Positions 12,901 to 26,248 are shown, numbered from the stretch's first letter. The stretch is DNA of 64,000 bases from Lethocerus indicus (GCA_019843655.1 JACDQD010000004.1:7750001-7814000); one strand, 5' to 3'. The notes: a model not told the origin generated them from the sequence alone. Made by a program: numbers and translations.

Positions 12901-15060
12901 AATCGAAATTATAAATGCAATTAATATGTCAACATATAAAAATGGTGTAAAACAAATTTCTTGGACTCTAAAACAAAAAAATTCGACTGAAAAATTGAAT
13001 TAAAAACACCAAAAATGAGAACACGTAGATTGAATACGTAACCCATTTTTTGGAATCGAGAAAGTGACCGAATAAAATGTTTCATCGAAAACTTATTGTG
13101 ATTGCGTACGAGATTTTGATATTATCGAATTGAATTATACATTATTGAATGACAGATATTTAACATATTTACGAAATATAATTAGTTCAATGCAACAAAA
13201 TATCTGCACTCTTAGAACACAGAGGTATTCATTGTTGGAGATGATGGGCGTTTTTTGTGGGTTGAGTTGACGTCTAATGGGTGTTAGTACTTAGATTATT
13301 TAAAAACGGGACACAGACAGAATTCGGTGGAATAATTCGTGCAAATCGCTTATACGTACACAATATAAAAACCGAGAGCGAACGGAGGGTCAACGGTAAA
13401 TACCGGGAGCGAGGATGGACGCCGGTCAAAGTTCGGAAACCGCTTACGTAGGCGTACCGAGTTTTGGCCGCTGGTTCCAGAAACTTAGGGTGGGGAGCAT
13501 GAAACTAAGTACGCACATTTCAGGCACTCACTGTTGCACAAAGGTCGGACACTGCCCGTCCGGCGGGGTAAGTACCTTTTGAAGTGGTATAGAGACGCGT
13601 GAATGAAAGCCAGGGAGAAAGGATAAACCGGTGATGGTAGGGGGATGGTAGGGACGCGTAGGAGTTATTGGGCGAGGGTTGGGGGTGGTCGGCCGGGTAG
13701 TTAGAGGGAGGGCTTCTGCCGTCCGGCCTCCGGCTCTTTTCATCCGCCCCTAACTTCCACACGGGGGGCTTGTGCCCTGCCCTCAGCACTGACACGGCGC
13801 CTACCTTTACCCCAGTTACAAGAACCCCCTAGCCTGAATAGCCTCTGGCGGCCGCAGTCAAAGAAGAGTAGAGAGACCGCATACCTTCGGGCCCAATCAC
13901 AAACGGATCGGAGTCTTTTTATTGAATAAAACACGAATCGTGTGGAGCATCCAGTTCGTAGTAAGGACAACGCAAGGACATTTACTACGGATACTTGAGT
14001 GTTTCTCAGAGCATTCAAAAACGAATCATAAACCATAGCGGTACTGTAACACCAAAAAAGGGTGGTGAACAAGATTACCTGGGGATTACTATGTTAATTT
14101 TCAAGTTAATGTATTCGATAAAAATTTGAGACAGATAAAGAATAAAAAATGTCAATCAAAATTCTAATCCTTTAGTTCTCAAGAATAGATTAGCAATAAG
14201 GCCATCTAGGCTAATGAGGGTGGGTTGAATGGAAAAGGTAGATAGGAGGCAGAGAGTCGCGTCATGGTTGGGAATTGACGGTGAGTAGCTTAAATAGCAG
14301 GCTGTATTTCCGTAGTAATCAGCATGGCGACCTATTCAAAGCGAGATTGTTTATCTTTCTATAAATGTGAATTTGAAATTGTACAAAGGAGAGAATCTCC
14401 TAAACTCTAGTTTTTCATTACTTAATGAAACGGAGATATTTTAATTAAAGTTATATTAATCCTAATTTCGACCAAACATCGAAACCAGTATTTTCAAAAA
14501 AATTATAAGGCAAGTGTAATTATTTATCAGTTTAAATAAGCAAAATAAATGGTCACATTTTTAGAACGGACTTTACTTTTATTCCACTTTGGAGAAATAT
14601 TGTTTTTATATCGGTAAACTTGAGCCATCGAGACAGAAAACCGCATACATGCTACTTACAGGTCCTTCGGTCCAGGTTCAACTCGGCGGAGGGGTTCATT
14701 CATTTTCCGTGTTAGCGGGATGACCATTACAGAATTGAATATCGATTATGGGGGACCCTCCTGCCGTGTAATCCGATAAATTGTTTGGCCTGCCGGGCAC
14801 CGGTTCAATTAGCCCCTCCTGATAGGGGATTCTGACAGCTGATATCTGTGTCCGCCCTTACCCAGCCAACCGTCCAACTCTAAATCCACCATCATTAACG
14901 CGACAATCTGAATTCCTCCGCTAGATCCGCTATCGTTTTCTGACGTGATTTGTGTTACCCATTTCCGGTTTTCCACACTGAAGCAGCCGAGAGGCCTCAC
15001 CTGGGCAGGTGAAGTTTTCACCCAACCCTTTATAACCTTCCCCAATTAGAAACTCTCATG
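12901..15060. other. Alternating AT-rich DNA and two GC islands
   Basis: AT-rich at 12901-13360 and 14080-14650. GC-rich islands lie at about 13380-13900 and 14660-15040. The first is open on the minus strand in two overlapping frames, of 71 and 91 codons, plus a 110-codon frame further on. The second holds a 78-codon minus-strand frame. None resembles a known protein. Confidence 0.6.
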
Positions 15061-16090
15061 TACCGAATGAATTTACTTCTGGGCTAATGTACAGGTAATA
15101 ATGTAAAGAACTACCATTTTTATAGCCCTCCTGAGGGCTTCATCCTATTTCTGCCTGTCACAGTCTGTACATACCGTAATCACGGGTTGATTCTATGACC
15201 CTTTCATATGTGATTAAACGATTCGAGATCCTGAAATCATTGCACTCGAACGACTGATGTGATTGTTGACTGAGTACAATGTCCTCTACTGGCGGTGACG
15301 AAACCGTCCGCTTTGCAATTAAGTCGAAGGTTTGGAGACGGATGGATATCGGTTTTTATCTCCCAACCGATTCCCGATCAGCCATGCGATCCTGGGTAAA
15401 TAAATTAATTAATTGAGTCCCGGTGGCGGTGCCTAATTGGATTTATTCCGCCAGTTTTTCCTGTCTACCGAATTTGTTTTCTGAACGCGAAAAAGGGGTA
15501 TTCATTGCAAATCCAAATGTAGTTTATTAATCTCTTTCTGGTAATCGTGTATTAATCAACCATTAAATTAGTTACGGCTCTGCGCAGTTGTTCAATGAAA
15601 CAGACGTGATGAAACGGTAAAAATGAATAGTATTTCGTTAAGCTAAACTTTTATAAATTAGCACATACGATATAATATGTATATATACATGCCACATTAC
15701 ATTCATTTATAGTATTCGCTGAGTATAAACTGAATAATTGATTACTCAAATTTAATAGATACAAAAATTCTGTAATCTGAAATTTACTTTAACTCAACAA
15801 ACACCTATTTTTAGCAAATATAGTCATTCGTATAGCCTATTATATAAGTAAGACGCTACCACGTTCCCAGACGATGATGCATTAAAATCTGTTGCTCACC
15901 TTTTTAAACAACCCCGTAGTTACTTTGTTGAAAAATGTTGACTTTGTTATGAAAAATATTGCAACTGTTATCAATTATTCGTGGAGTGGGACTCGGTTGA
16001 AATTCTGGGAAAGTCAAAGTGTAACAGATTCGTTTTTTTTTCTCCCTTTCATTGTCAATGAGCGCACTTTCCCGAATTATACCGGCTAAC
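15061..16090. other. AT-rich non-coding stretch
   Basis: No gene is supported. A 14-base palindrome (ATGTATATATACAT, 15677-15690) and runs of TTAATTA near 15400 are the only structures I notice. Both are expected by chance in AT-rich DNA. Confidence 0.6.
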
Positions 16091-16461
16091 CTGGTGGGAA
16101 ATAAAAAAGGAAAATTACCTGAGGGGTTTTGACTGCGAGCAATTGTCCGGGGTTGTGAGGGGGAGGGGCGGTTATTACAACTGGGCCGGCGGTGGGTGGG
16201 GTGGAAATCCCGCGGGGGGCACCGATTCATGAATTAACATTGAGTTGGGGCCAGAGAGCAATTCGCAACTTAAACGCTAAGACAACACAACTCAAGAGTT
16301 CAAGAGAGTGGTGGGCCCTCCCCCTTCACGAAACAATGGAAACCCACTTGCCTAAACAAGAGGAGTTGAAACCGAAAAATCCTACATTACGAATTTACCA
16401 GTCCCTCTCAAATTTTTAATATATTTTCTTAATTGATCATTCGAATATATTGTTTTTCTTT

Positions 16462-16475
16462 TGTACACGTGTACA
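16462..16475. promoter_or_regulatory. 14-base palindrome with a CACGTG core
   Basis: TGTACACGTGTACA is a perfect palindrome centred on CACGTG, the E-box bound by several basic helix-loop-helix proteins. The flanks are AT-rich. A few palindromes of this length are expected by chance in 64 kb, so function is not implied. Confidence 0.25.
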
Positions 16476-17556
16476 CAAACGCGGAGCAATATTCCTACGT
16501 ATATGAATTTTATGGAATCAATATATTACTTAATACGTTTTTGATTTCTATGAATACAATTATTATAAATAAAACACAATATTGTATTCTCTTTATTGCC
16601 ACAACTGTATAGAAGTAACCATGATAATAAGCGCTACCATATACCACTCATTTTTTGTCTTTTGAAATATGTACGTTTATAGATAAAAAAATAATGTAAT
16701 AGTCCGTGTTTACGTCACCTCTATAAGCTCGTTATTCGTCACAAGCGAGGAAATGAAAGCCGGATAAGTTGAAAAAAAAGGATACTAAAAATATCGTTAG
16801 CGCCGCGATAATATAAATCAGAGAACATGTTTTATTCTCGACAAAAAAGGGGATTTTTTTATGCTACAACATTCGCTAATGAGGATATAAATTTGAAGGT
16901 ATTTCGGGTTATTACAAACGACAAAATACAACCCAGGGCACTAAGAAGGCTTAAAGAGCAGCCTAGGGATTGTAAGACCTGAGAAGATTATTTTATAACA
17001 ATTTGAAATTTACGCAGTTGAAAATTAAGCTCTACAAGCAAATTTAAAGCAACAGCAATTAAATATAACATACAATTCAAGTAAAAATTGCGAACAAGAA
17101 TTTTACAAGTCTCAATTCGAAACTAATATTTTCTATTTTCTACCAGTACATTTTTACCTTATGATCTTTATTATTAGATAGGAGAGAATTATAGATACTT
17201 TAATATGACAATAAATTGACCCCACCGCAATAGAAACTTGAGGATATTAAATGAAGTTACGTAGCCTGTGGTCGTGGCGGCCTTGTAAATAACAGATTTT
17301 CATATTTACTAGCGACGTTATACAAATAACATCTAATTGGGAAACCAAGTTGAGTACAATCAATCTAAATGTCGTTGGCCACATTTTCCGAATATCAGGC
17401 TTACTCTGGGCAGCGCGGTAATTTTAACCATCCACGCTGAGTTAGCGCTATAATAAGCCCTGCCAGCGTTCGCAAATATAACTGGAATTTGGATATGCAA
17501 ATTTACTCGCTTGAAAAAAAATTGGGGTACTTTCAGTAGCTTTATCGTACCGAACC

Positions 17557-17574
17557 GTCACACGTGTGCGTGAC
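17557..17574. promoter_or_regulatory. Palindromic E-box with flanking inverted repeat
   Basis: CACACGTGTG (17559-17568) is a perfect palindrome around CACGTG. GTCAC at 17557 is also repeated inverted as GTGAC ending at 17574. The two dyads overlap but have different centres. This is a possible basic helix-loop-helix site and nothing more can be said. Confidence 0.2.
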
Positions 17575-18000
17575 CGTAATTGCACATGCTTATCAATAAA
17601 CATTACTGCGTATTGATTATTTTTCAGTACGCTTTCGAAGCACATACATAGCAGTTGTACTTGTCGAATGTTAGTTTTTATTTCTTTCAATTATTCATTT
17701 TTTTCTAATTTAAATAAGTCAATGAATTGTCTCAGGACGCAGGCATAGCATTAAAACAATATTTACTTTTTATAAGCTAACTCTCTATGTTTCCTCTTAG
17801 CCTTATTGATGTATAATGAATTCAGAAATGATCAATATATCATATAATACACTAAATACATAGAATACATTGAAATGATACGTCAAATTTTACGTTTATC
17901 TAATAATTACCTATATATACTTCCTAATTGATCTGTTATTATTGGCCTATGTCTAATACTGTCGGACATATACATGTTTATTATCGGATGGTAATATTGA

Positions 18001-20880
18001 ACGCTGATGTTGGTCAACATGTGCCACACGTGCCATAACTCACAGGGAGGAAATAGCGGTACTATTTACTCCGCAGTGAAACAATTGGCTAAAAATACGC
18101 GGCTATCCCTGCGGCTGCAGGCAGATTTTTTTCTAAAAATATCTGTTCCGTTATCTGCCGAGGGTGGGGGGCCAGTGGGCAAAGGTGGACATTGTGAGCA
18201 AATGAAAAAACACAACAAAATAAACAAAACCGAGCCCACGTGTTGGAAGGCGTAAACGGAGATTTGTGGGCCGAACAATTTATAGATTTGTTAAAGGAAA
18301 TAACAACTGGTTTATAAATAGGCGACACATTTGTTTAACATTTCTAATTTTTCTGTAATGGCAGCCATGTATTAATGCAATGCGTTATGTTTTTGACGCA
18401 AAACAACTTTTAATCTCCGCCGGAGCTGTCACAGACCAATATATTAGTTCTTTCGGAATTAAAAAAATCTGGAAATCCGAAGAACGTAGGTTCTATATTT
18501 TTTCCCGCATATTTCCGAAGTTGCAGTCCGTGAATACATACTCAGTTCTTCAAAAATACCTGTGTAACGAGAGTAAATGGGAAAATGTTGTTTCAAACCA
18601 CTTAATCTCCTATGAAAAATCCAATGGTACCATGTGGTCGGTCGGTGGTAGACCGGAACCACGGATGAGCATTTTACGTCTGGCAGAATGAATTTCCAGC
18701 TATCTTCCTGTTTATTCGTTCGTAAATATATTTCCATTTTTATCTACATGGGCGTAGATATGTTTCAAAATTAAAACGATATAAAAATCCACTAGGCCAG
18801 AGCGACGCCCCATTCCCGTACGCCACATTCTATCAAACTCCGGCACATTTGTAAACACTCTCCAAACTGAGCGTAACATAATTATAAAGGATATTCAAGA
18901 CCAAATTGTAATTAAACAGTTTTAGCCCCCGAAAAAGCCGAAGTGAATATAACTCGGACACAATAGCCATAATTTCCAATGGGCATGTACAGATCCAATT
19001 AGTCTGGGACTCGAAATGCCTAACGAGATTTAGTCTGTTGATGGTGGCGAGGGTGCGGGCTACTCGACGGTAGATAAGAGCACTCGATACCCGGGCAAGC
19101 TATTACTGGGGCGCGGAGGTCGCGGCCGTTCCTGTTGGCAAACAGGCCACAAAGAGAGAACGGACCCGCTCCACCGGACACAAACCTCGGCAACACCAAC
19201 AGTAACACAATCCAAATAATGCCTCCCGCTCCCGACACAATTTAGATTATCTCTTTCGGTCAATCTCGTCGTTGTAGCATACTCTATAATATCTCAAATT
19301 ATATTAATAAAAAATCAATCGGTCAAATTATAATTTTTTAAAAATAAATACGCCGACTAGCCCGAATTTGGAATATATTGGAATAAAAATGAGGAATCTA
19401 TTGATGATGACCGGAACGAATTCAGTTGATCGGCTTTTACATTAACCGTGCTCAAATATTGCTTTGTGCACAGCAAATTTGCACAGTACCGCACTATGCT
19501 CCGAAGTAATACTGGAGATGACTGGTGAGTAATGCAATGGCAAACGATACAGTCCCTCAGTTGAAAGAATAGCCTTCTTAATTGGGATTCTAATCTGTGT
19601 ACCGGTTGTATCCAATCACCGCAGTTTTAAAATGTCAAAAGGAAGGTGGAAAATGTTTGCAACAATCCGCAGTTTATGTCGACATAATCTAGCACTATGA
19701 ATAAAGCACCACCCCCCAAAGCGGTTCGGCTTGCCAAACGTATTGCGCGTGTCAGCGACAATACCTCTACAAATAAAAAAGAACTTTCTCTGCGCTTGGG
19801 ATCTGGGAAAACTTGAAGAGACATCAATACCTGTAAATGTTTGTTCCATCATACATATACTGTAAACAAATATATCGCAAAATTATCGTACGCTGTGTTA
19901 AAACCTTCCAGACTTTCTGGACGGAGTTGACCTAAATTTCTCGTAATTGTGAACACTACGGTGAATACAAAGTTCCTAAACAACACATGTTATTAAGTTT
20001 AATCGTGCCGCTTCTTAACAGGGCTGTGGTTAAGACATCCACCGATGGAGGCAATTAGAGGTAGTGGCTTTACCTCTTCCCATTGCCGCCATCTGGAGAT
20101 TATCTGAACTATTGTGAAGTATTGGAAGAAATTGAATGTTGGTGGATATTGAGAAGCGCATACTTTACCCTGACTGTTATTGCGCCTGAGATTTTGAAGA
20201 GGAATCGAAAAACGTGAAGGAAAAATTGGTAAAACAATCTGCTCTTATCTTAATAGGTCAAGTACGTGACGATTTCATGATCTTGAATCTTTTCGTTTTC
20301 ACGGAATCCAAAATATTAAATTTCATGATACCATCTAGGCAGACAATACTGTGAAATTAATTTCCCATATAATTCCTAACAGTTATTTGAACATGAGTCA
20401 AGTCTGCCGGCATATTTAGGTTCTGGTTGACTTCTTGTACCATTCAACCTTCGCATACGCACCTGAACGTCCGCATTCCAACAGTATTTTTACAGTTCTT
20501 CAAAATTAAAACTTTGTACCATTTATTATTAATAATCGCGGGGTAAAATCAGCCGACTACGACACAGTCAATTTCTCACTAAGAATTTAACGTAGGTCTG
20601 CATGGATTAGTAGTACGGACGTGGTCACAGCAAAATGTTTAGTGGATTGCCTATCGATACGTAAAACAGGTAAATGAGTAGATATAAGAAGAAAATCTTG
20701 ACCTTATAATGATAATTTTTTTTTTACTTTACTTCGTTTACTTAAAAGGTGGGTAGAAAGTGATGAACACCAATACATAAACAAGATTCCGAAGGTCCGG
20801 CACAGAATAGCATTGAGCCGTATTATGAAAAAGCGAAAGGCCCGATGAAGAGTATCCGTCATCCTAACTGTACTCGGTAA
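18001..20880. other. Mostly AT-rich with two small GC patches
   Basis: GC-rich patches lie at about 18080-18260 and 19030-19250. Both carry overlapping minus-strand frames of 67 to 82 codons, with Ser/Pro/Cys-rich translations driven by composition. A plus frame (18380-18691, 103 codons) and a minus frame (18459-18737, 92 codons) overlap each other and neither has a motif. From 19261 to 20880 I see nothing. Confidence 0.6.
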
Positions 20881-21240
20881 GATTCCGACGGAAGGTCAAA
20901 CTCGTATGGCAGATTAGACTTTCGAATGGGTCTTCTCTTCGGCGAGGTCACGACTACCTTCGGCTCCGGCAAAGGTCGACAGATCTCGAGAGCGAGAGTC
21001 CCCGCTTTCCAATCCGCCGCCGTATTGCTTAACGGTGAAATTCAACCGACACGGGATTGCACTCAGACGGCCACATTCGAGGCGTCGGGGCGCCGGCCAA
21101 CAACAAAACAATTCTGAATTTACAGCGCCGCCCACGACAACATTCAACAGCATTCGGGTAAAATTTCGCATTAAACGAGAGAAAAGCCGCATCGGTGAAA
21201 TCATAGTTGTCATTACTCATTCCTTTATGGCAGTCAAATA
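20881..21240. other. GC-rich island, open on both strands
   Basis: Frames of 63 to 99 codons overlap on both strands across this island, and no translation is recognisable. It is flanked by AT-rich DNA, as the other islands are. Confidence 0.6.
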
Positions 21241-22329
21241 AAATTTATTGTGTGCCTAGAGAAACTTCAAAAGTTGTTTTAAATGTCAAGCCGAATGGCG
21301 GTTATTTTGAAATATTGTTGAAGAGAACATCAATTTCTGCGTCTACTTTGTTTAAACTTAACAAACATATTTAAGCGAAATGATTAGGCAGAACTAACTA
21401 ACTGATCGCAGTATATTAATTTCATAAGTTTTAAATGAAAGATAAATCGAGTGTAATTAATCGATGGTAATACCGAAAAACTACCATAAAAGGAATGGAC
21501 AACATCTAAAAATTCCCACGCTCTGTTGCCGATTGAATGCTCTCGTGAGTAAAATTTTCATTTGCCACATTAATACTACACCTTGCGTAAAGTTTGTGCC
21601 GAACAAGGAGGTTGGAAGACTGTATATGGCAGCAGAACGAGGTCAAGTGTTATGATGCGTTCAATTGCAATGATGTAACATGGGAAGAATTCCGAAAAGG
21701 TCCCCGTAGTTAAGACGCGGCCGGAATAAATTCGAAATATAAAAATGATTATTAAATAAACGAAAAACTCTAATCAGATAAATGAAAAAGAAAATTTAAT
21801 TAAAAGAAAAGTGACTTTTGAAATAACCGGAAATAATCCAGAAGTGATTGAGCCAGGGTCGGGAAAACCAATTTCCATCGGCGAATCATCGGCGCTGGTC
21901 GCTTCGACCTTTCTAAAAGGGCTCATTGCATAGCCTATTATGTGAACGCTTTCAGCTGACTACTAATAATATTTTCAGAAGGAATTTATTTTCATCTATT
22001 GGAAAGAGAACATTCGGAGAAAGAAAATTTATTCGCACACACGGACAAAGTATTCATTCCATGAAATAATTATATGTTTCAGTAATCCATAACAAATTAG
22101 ATTTAAAGATATACAACATGGAAGAGGTTTAAGTACGATTTAAAAAAAAGCTACTATTATATACATAAATACAGATAAACAATAAATTTTCCCTAACGAT
22201 GATTTGCGGGGGAAATTAACTGATGAGTTTCGTGAATCATCTCCAGGTTGGTTTATCAAATTTTGAATATTTTAATACCTATTATGATTTTAAAAACATT
22301 TCTCGAGCAGGATAACGTTTACCGCAATG

Positions 22330-22377
<48 letters not shown>

Positions 22378-24460
22378 CATTGTGAGGAGGGATGGGAGGG
22401 TGAATCGATTGTAAACTTTGTTGTCAACTGCTACTGGCAGTGTCCTGCACGTGACTTGAAAACCCGGTCCTCAATCACTCTCTTACATGTCGAACCCAAA
22501 TTAAAATAATGCGGTTATATCCCAACATGATTTATTCATGGCCTCTCATGTTTAAACTTGAAACCTGGTCGCTCGTGTGTTATCGGATACGCGAATTTCA
22601 AAAACCCCTCTATAAAATGCGTCGAATAATCGACGCAGAAGAGCGCTTCTGAGGCGATGAAATTTCCAGTCAAACATTTCATTCCCGTAACTACACGGCA
22701 GAAGCTATACACGTTGCTCAACAATAGTTTTTAATTGAAAATAATAAGTAGCAATAAATGAATTCATATTTCCCATGGCGACGAGAATAAAATTGATCCA
22801 CAAACCAATTAAGGACAGGATATGTCGTGTGCATGGTTATCATAAGGAACCCAAAACGTTAGTTTTGAGCAACAAAACATGACATTAGTTAATATAAATT
22901 TCTTAGCGTCGGTTGCAGACAGAACCCTCTAAAATTAAATTATTTCATTACAGATAAATTATATATTATATGGAACTGTAATTAACACGAGAAGCAATTG
23001 AGATAATTGATTAGTAATAATCGAATCTCATTAATGTTGATTACCTATTAAGTAAACTGGTTAAGAGCTACTTTCAATAGTACGGATATCAGATATTCGA
23101 GTGTTTAACCGGGAAAGTTATTGGGAGAAGCTAGGGGAGTGATAAATCCAAGTTTCGCCTCTTCGGTTGGGAAATGTGAGAAGCTTGTCAAAACGTGCAT
23201 GACTGCACCAGAAGCGATGGCGAATAAATCAAAGCGCTTCACAACCCTTTAAATAGTTCATAATAGTTCATCGGAAACCATCCCGACAATTGTTTCATAA
23301 ATACAAGTTCCGATGTTCTGTTTTAAAACTACAGGAGATAATAATTAATCAATCGTCAATTAATTTGATTTTTGTTCACGATTTCTGCACGTATTTACAC
23401 TATTAATAAGTAATTTAAATATAATCTTGGACTCACCTAGAACTGTTATCCGTGACCCCTCCCTAGGACCTTCCTGTCGACTGGTTTTCACCTGGAAAGT
23501 AAACGAAACGCGAATATTAATCAAGTGAGTTTTTCACCTCGATCAAAATGAAGAACAGATTCCATGATAAATTATGCGGACGAGTGATTACTCGAAAATT
23601 AATTGCCTAAGGAGAAATGATTAATGGCCCCATTTAAAAAAGGAGCTCTCGTCGCCGATAGTAAAAAAAAAGGAAATGTATTATATGAAAGGAACACAAT
23701 TTGCTAAACCGATAATTATTGTAGTTAATAACAGCACGCTATTATAAAATTCATTGCAAAATTATCTCCTGCATCGATTATAAATATTTGAACATATTCT
23801 GAAATTCATGGAGGAATGAAAAGGCAGAAATCTGAATTTTGAATAATGTAAAATTTACCGTTATAAGGGCAAATTGTAAAACTTTATTTTGTTATAACTA
23901 ATAAAAACCCTTTTACAAATATGTACATGTGCGTTATCTTCTTATTATCATTGCTGAGCATCGATTACAAATTATTTTATTATTTAGATGCCAATGAACG
24001 GATTAAACTAACGTTTCGTTTAATCGTTACTATATAAAATTAGCAGCAGAGGTTTGCAGCTGGATTCCTTATCAGACTAAGTCCAGTTCGTGGATTCTCT
24101 TATTCTTCATTTAGGGGCTTTAGACTTTCATGAAGTATAATCCATTCCTAACTGTATAAAGGATTTTAAAGAATGAATAGAAGGAAACTATCTTTCGTTT
24201 ATAGAATTCGAACTAGTTTTGAAAACAATTTATTTCTATTCATCGATGAATGAATAATGGCGACCTCCTATACAGAGGTATTAAACAAATTTATGGATGA
24301 GAATAACAATGAAAATAGATAAATCGAGTGGATAATATTGATATAGTTATAGTCGTTACTTTAAAATTACTAACAATTTATATTTTGATAAAGTGTAATC
24401 CATCTTAATCACTCAGCACCTTACAGAATAAAAACGCGAGAAAATATCGCGTCCACATTT
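21241..24460. other. AT-rich non-coding stretch containing a TA palindrome
   Basis: A long AT-rich stretch. Its one clear structure is the (TA)23 tract with inverted flanks at 22323-22384. A ten-base tandem repeat (ATAGTTCATA/ATAGTTCATC) lies near 23256. No gene, tRNA or transposon end is recognised. Confidence 0.65.
22323..22384. repeat. (TA)23 microsatellite inside an extended palindrome
   Basis: An uninterrupted TA tract spans 22331-22376. The single-copy flanks CAATGT (22325-22330) and ACATTG (22377-22382) are exact reverse complements, so the whole 58 bases form one perfect palindrome. One further G-C pair (22323/22384) follows a G-T mismatch. Complementary flanks on a TA repeat suggest cruciform or hairpin behaviour, or growth of the repeat from an older palindrome such as a miniature element. 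No transposon family is recognised. Confidence 0.85.
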
Positions 24461-24742
24461 TTTTGCCCATTTCTCCATCAAAGCTTTTTTCCGTCGGAAC
24501 AAGAAGCGAGAGGGCCGCAGGGCCGAGAGGGATCTATTTTCAGAGTATAATGGAGACTGCTTACAGTGGTAGGCCGTCCAAAAAAAACCCTACTACTAAA
24601 ACCCTAAGGCCACGGACTCGGCCCCTGGCGGGCCGGAGGAAGGGAAAGTCGAGAAAGAGGAAGAGAGATAGTCCATTTAACGCGAGACAGAGAGGGTGAC
24701 ACGTGTGAAGAAGTGAGTGTGTTAAAATGCAGACCGAGCAGC

Positions 24743-24776
24743 GCGTCCCCGGTCCCTATTATTCGGTCGGGGACGC
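24743..24776. other. Hairpin with a 12-pair stem
   Basis: GCGTCCCC (24743-24750) is complementary to GGGGACGC (24769-24776). Four further inner pairs, two of them G-U if transcribed, give a 12-pair stem around a ten-base loop. It is too short for a microRNA precursor. It could be a DNA dyad or a structured element in a transcript. Confidence 0.5.
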
Positions 24777-24786
24777 CTGTGTGCCC

Positions 24787-24830
24787 ACTGTGGACCGCGC
24801 GAGAACTCGACCAAAGATTCGGGCCACAGT
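24787..24830. other. Hairpin directly following the previous one
   Basis: ACTGTGG (24787-24793) pairs with CCACAGT (24824-24830). After one A-G mismatch two more C-G pairs follow, giving nine pairs around a 24-base loop. The loop itself contains a small GAG/CTC dyad. It lies 11 bases after the first hairpin. Confidence 0.45.
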
Positions 24831-24842
24831 CTCTTCGGCCGG

Positions 24843-24862
24843 TATATAAAGTGCGATCAGTT
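24843..24862 (+). promoter_or_regulatory. TATA-like box in a GC island, possible core promoter
   Basis: TATATAAA at 24843-24850 stands out in GC-rich surroundings. An initiator-like TCAGTT at 24857-24862 is only 16 bases downstream, too close for a standard TATA-to-start spacing of about 30. No downstream promoter element is evident at the matching distance. This is a weak candidate. Confidence 0.15.
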
Positions 24863-24990
24863 GGACATCGACGGCCCTGGAATAAATCCGGAGGAGCAAC
24901 AACGCTAATCGTAATTTTATTGCGAATGCTAGCCGCGGTCATACCGGCTCTCTCATTTCTAGTACAGTGCTGAGAGTTCCCTACGCACAG

Positions 24991-26080
24991 GTAATTTGAT
25001 TTACGGGACAATAAAATTTCTAAATCATAATCGTCTGCCATATAATTCGTATAGTGGAACCGTAGATTGAAAGCTGTTTATATAACCGGGGAAAAAATTG
25101 CTAGTCGTAGCTTTTCATTAGTAAAATTGCGAGGTAAAACACGTCGAGTGCCGATTAGTTACAGAAAATAGCACAAGCTTGTCCAAATCTTAGCGGAAAA
25201 TATCATTTACAATATACCTTACGCATAACTTCAGCAATTATAATGAAATAATTTCTATAAAGAAATGAATGTCTAGAAGTATTTATTCGAACATCTTTAA
25301 TTAATATGACAAAAAACGGTCGTGGAAGCCTCCTTTAAAATACAAGTTATCTGTTTCTTTGAAATGTGCAGAGAGGAGATAGATATTTACAAAAACGTGT
25401 CACCGGTCAAGAGGGATAAATCATGAAAGTGAGGTTTTTGACACGTTGACGTCCTGAACCGAGCGATAGGTCAGAGGTGAACAGAACGCGTCGTCGTTTT
25501 CATTTTTTTTATTTTCAACGCCGCTTTCAGTTTACAGAAACACCCCAACGGGGGACGTGACGTGGGGGTGAACGGACGAAAAACTGATTGTGAAATAATG
25601 AAAATTATCGAAGGGAAATTTCAACGGTGACAGGAGGTACGGCGAAAACTCACCGGGCCAAAACCGCCGAACTTAATAGATTAAAACTGATTAAAGCTGA
25701 TTAACTTAAAAACGGAATAGTGAATGACAACTTTTACTGTGCAGGTTGAAGAAGATATGTGTATGATTAGTACACATTAATGTATATACTAGAATGCTAA
25801 AAATAATTTTTTCGTTAAAACGTTTAGACGATGTACGTACAAAGCAAATAATTTAAATATTTTTAGCTAAGAATTGTATAATTTAAAAAAAACAGATACG
25901 AGCACTGGAGTGTATTAATTTGGAATAATTTTGATAAAACTCTACCGCTGCTAGATACACAAGGTTTCAAGAAACCGTAACGGCTATAGAATTCAAGCAG
26001 GGAACATTAATTAAAACTAGGTTATTTATTCTTCAAAAATGCAGCTGTGTGATCACTCACGGGGTAAAATTTCACAATTA
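24991..26080. other. AT-rich stretch with a GC patch
   Basis: A modest GC patch lies at about 25430-25690. The rest is AT-rich. No open frame longer than about 60 codons lies wholly inside it, and nothing is recognisable. Confidence 0.65.
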
Positions 26081-26090
26081 CAGTGTATAA

Positions 26091-26111
26091 CCCTCCCCAA
26101 CCCCCACCCCC
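26091..26111 (-). other. Guanine-quadruplex motif on the minus strand
   Basis: Four C runs on the plus strand (26091-26093, 26095-26098, 26101-26105, 26107-26111) are separated by one or two bases. They therefore give a tight quadruplex pattern on the minus strand. Confidence 0.6.
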
Positions 26112-26248
26112 TTCCAACCACGATAAGGCCGAAAGGGAGCGCGGGAGATTTTTCTTTTTTTAATTCCCATCAACGAGTTTAATTAACAAAAACCCCTAGA
26201 ACAATAAAAGGGGAGACAAAGAACACGGCGTGGGCGAGAGGAGGAGGA

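Larger units (their letters stand above)
16091..18000. other. Small GC island, then AT-rich DNA with E-box palindromes
   Basis: The island at about 16100-16330 has purine-rich runs and frames open on both strands (75 and 108 codons). The AT-rich remainder holds two palindromic CACGTG words (16462-16475 and 17559-17568). No gene or RNA gene is visible. Confidence 0.6.
24461..24990. other. GC-rich island with hairpins and a TATA-like box
   Basis: One of the most GC-rich islands. It has a purine-rich stretch (24640-24700), a palindromic E-box word (ACACGTGT, 24699-24706), two strong hairpins and a TATA-like box. Frames of 78, 86 and 145 codons overlap on both strands with Arg/Lys- and Ser-rich translations. 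No coding gene is supported. A promoter is possible. Confidence 0.5.

Noticed and set aside
15677..15690. ATGTATATATACAT palindrome and similar AT-only palindromes (26602-26617, 50675-50690)
   Set aside because: AT-rich palindromes of 14 to 16 bases are expected a few times in a window of this size and composition.
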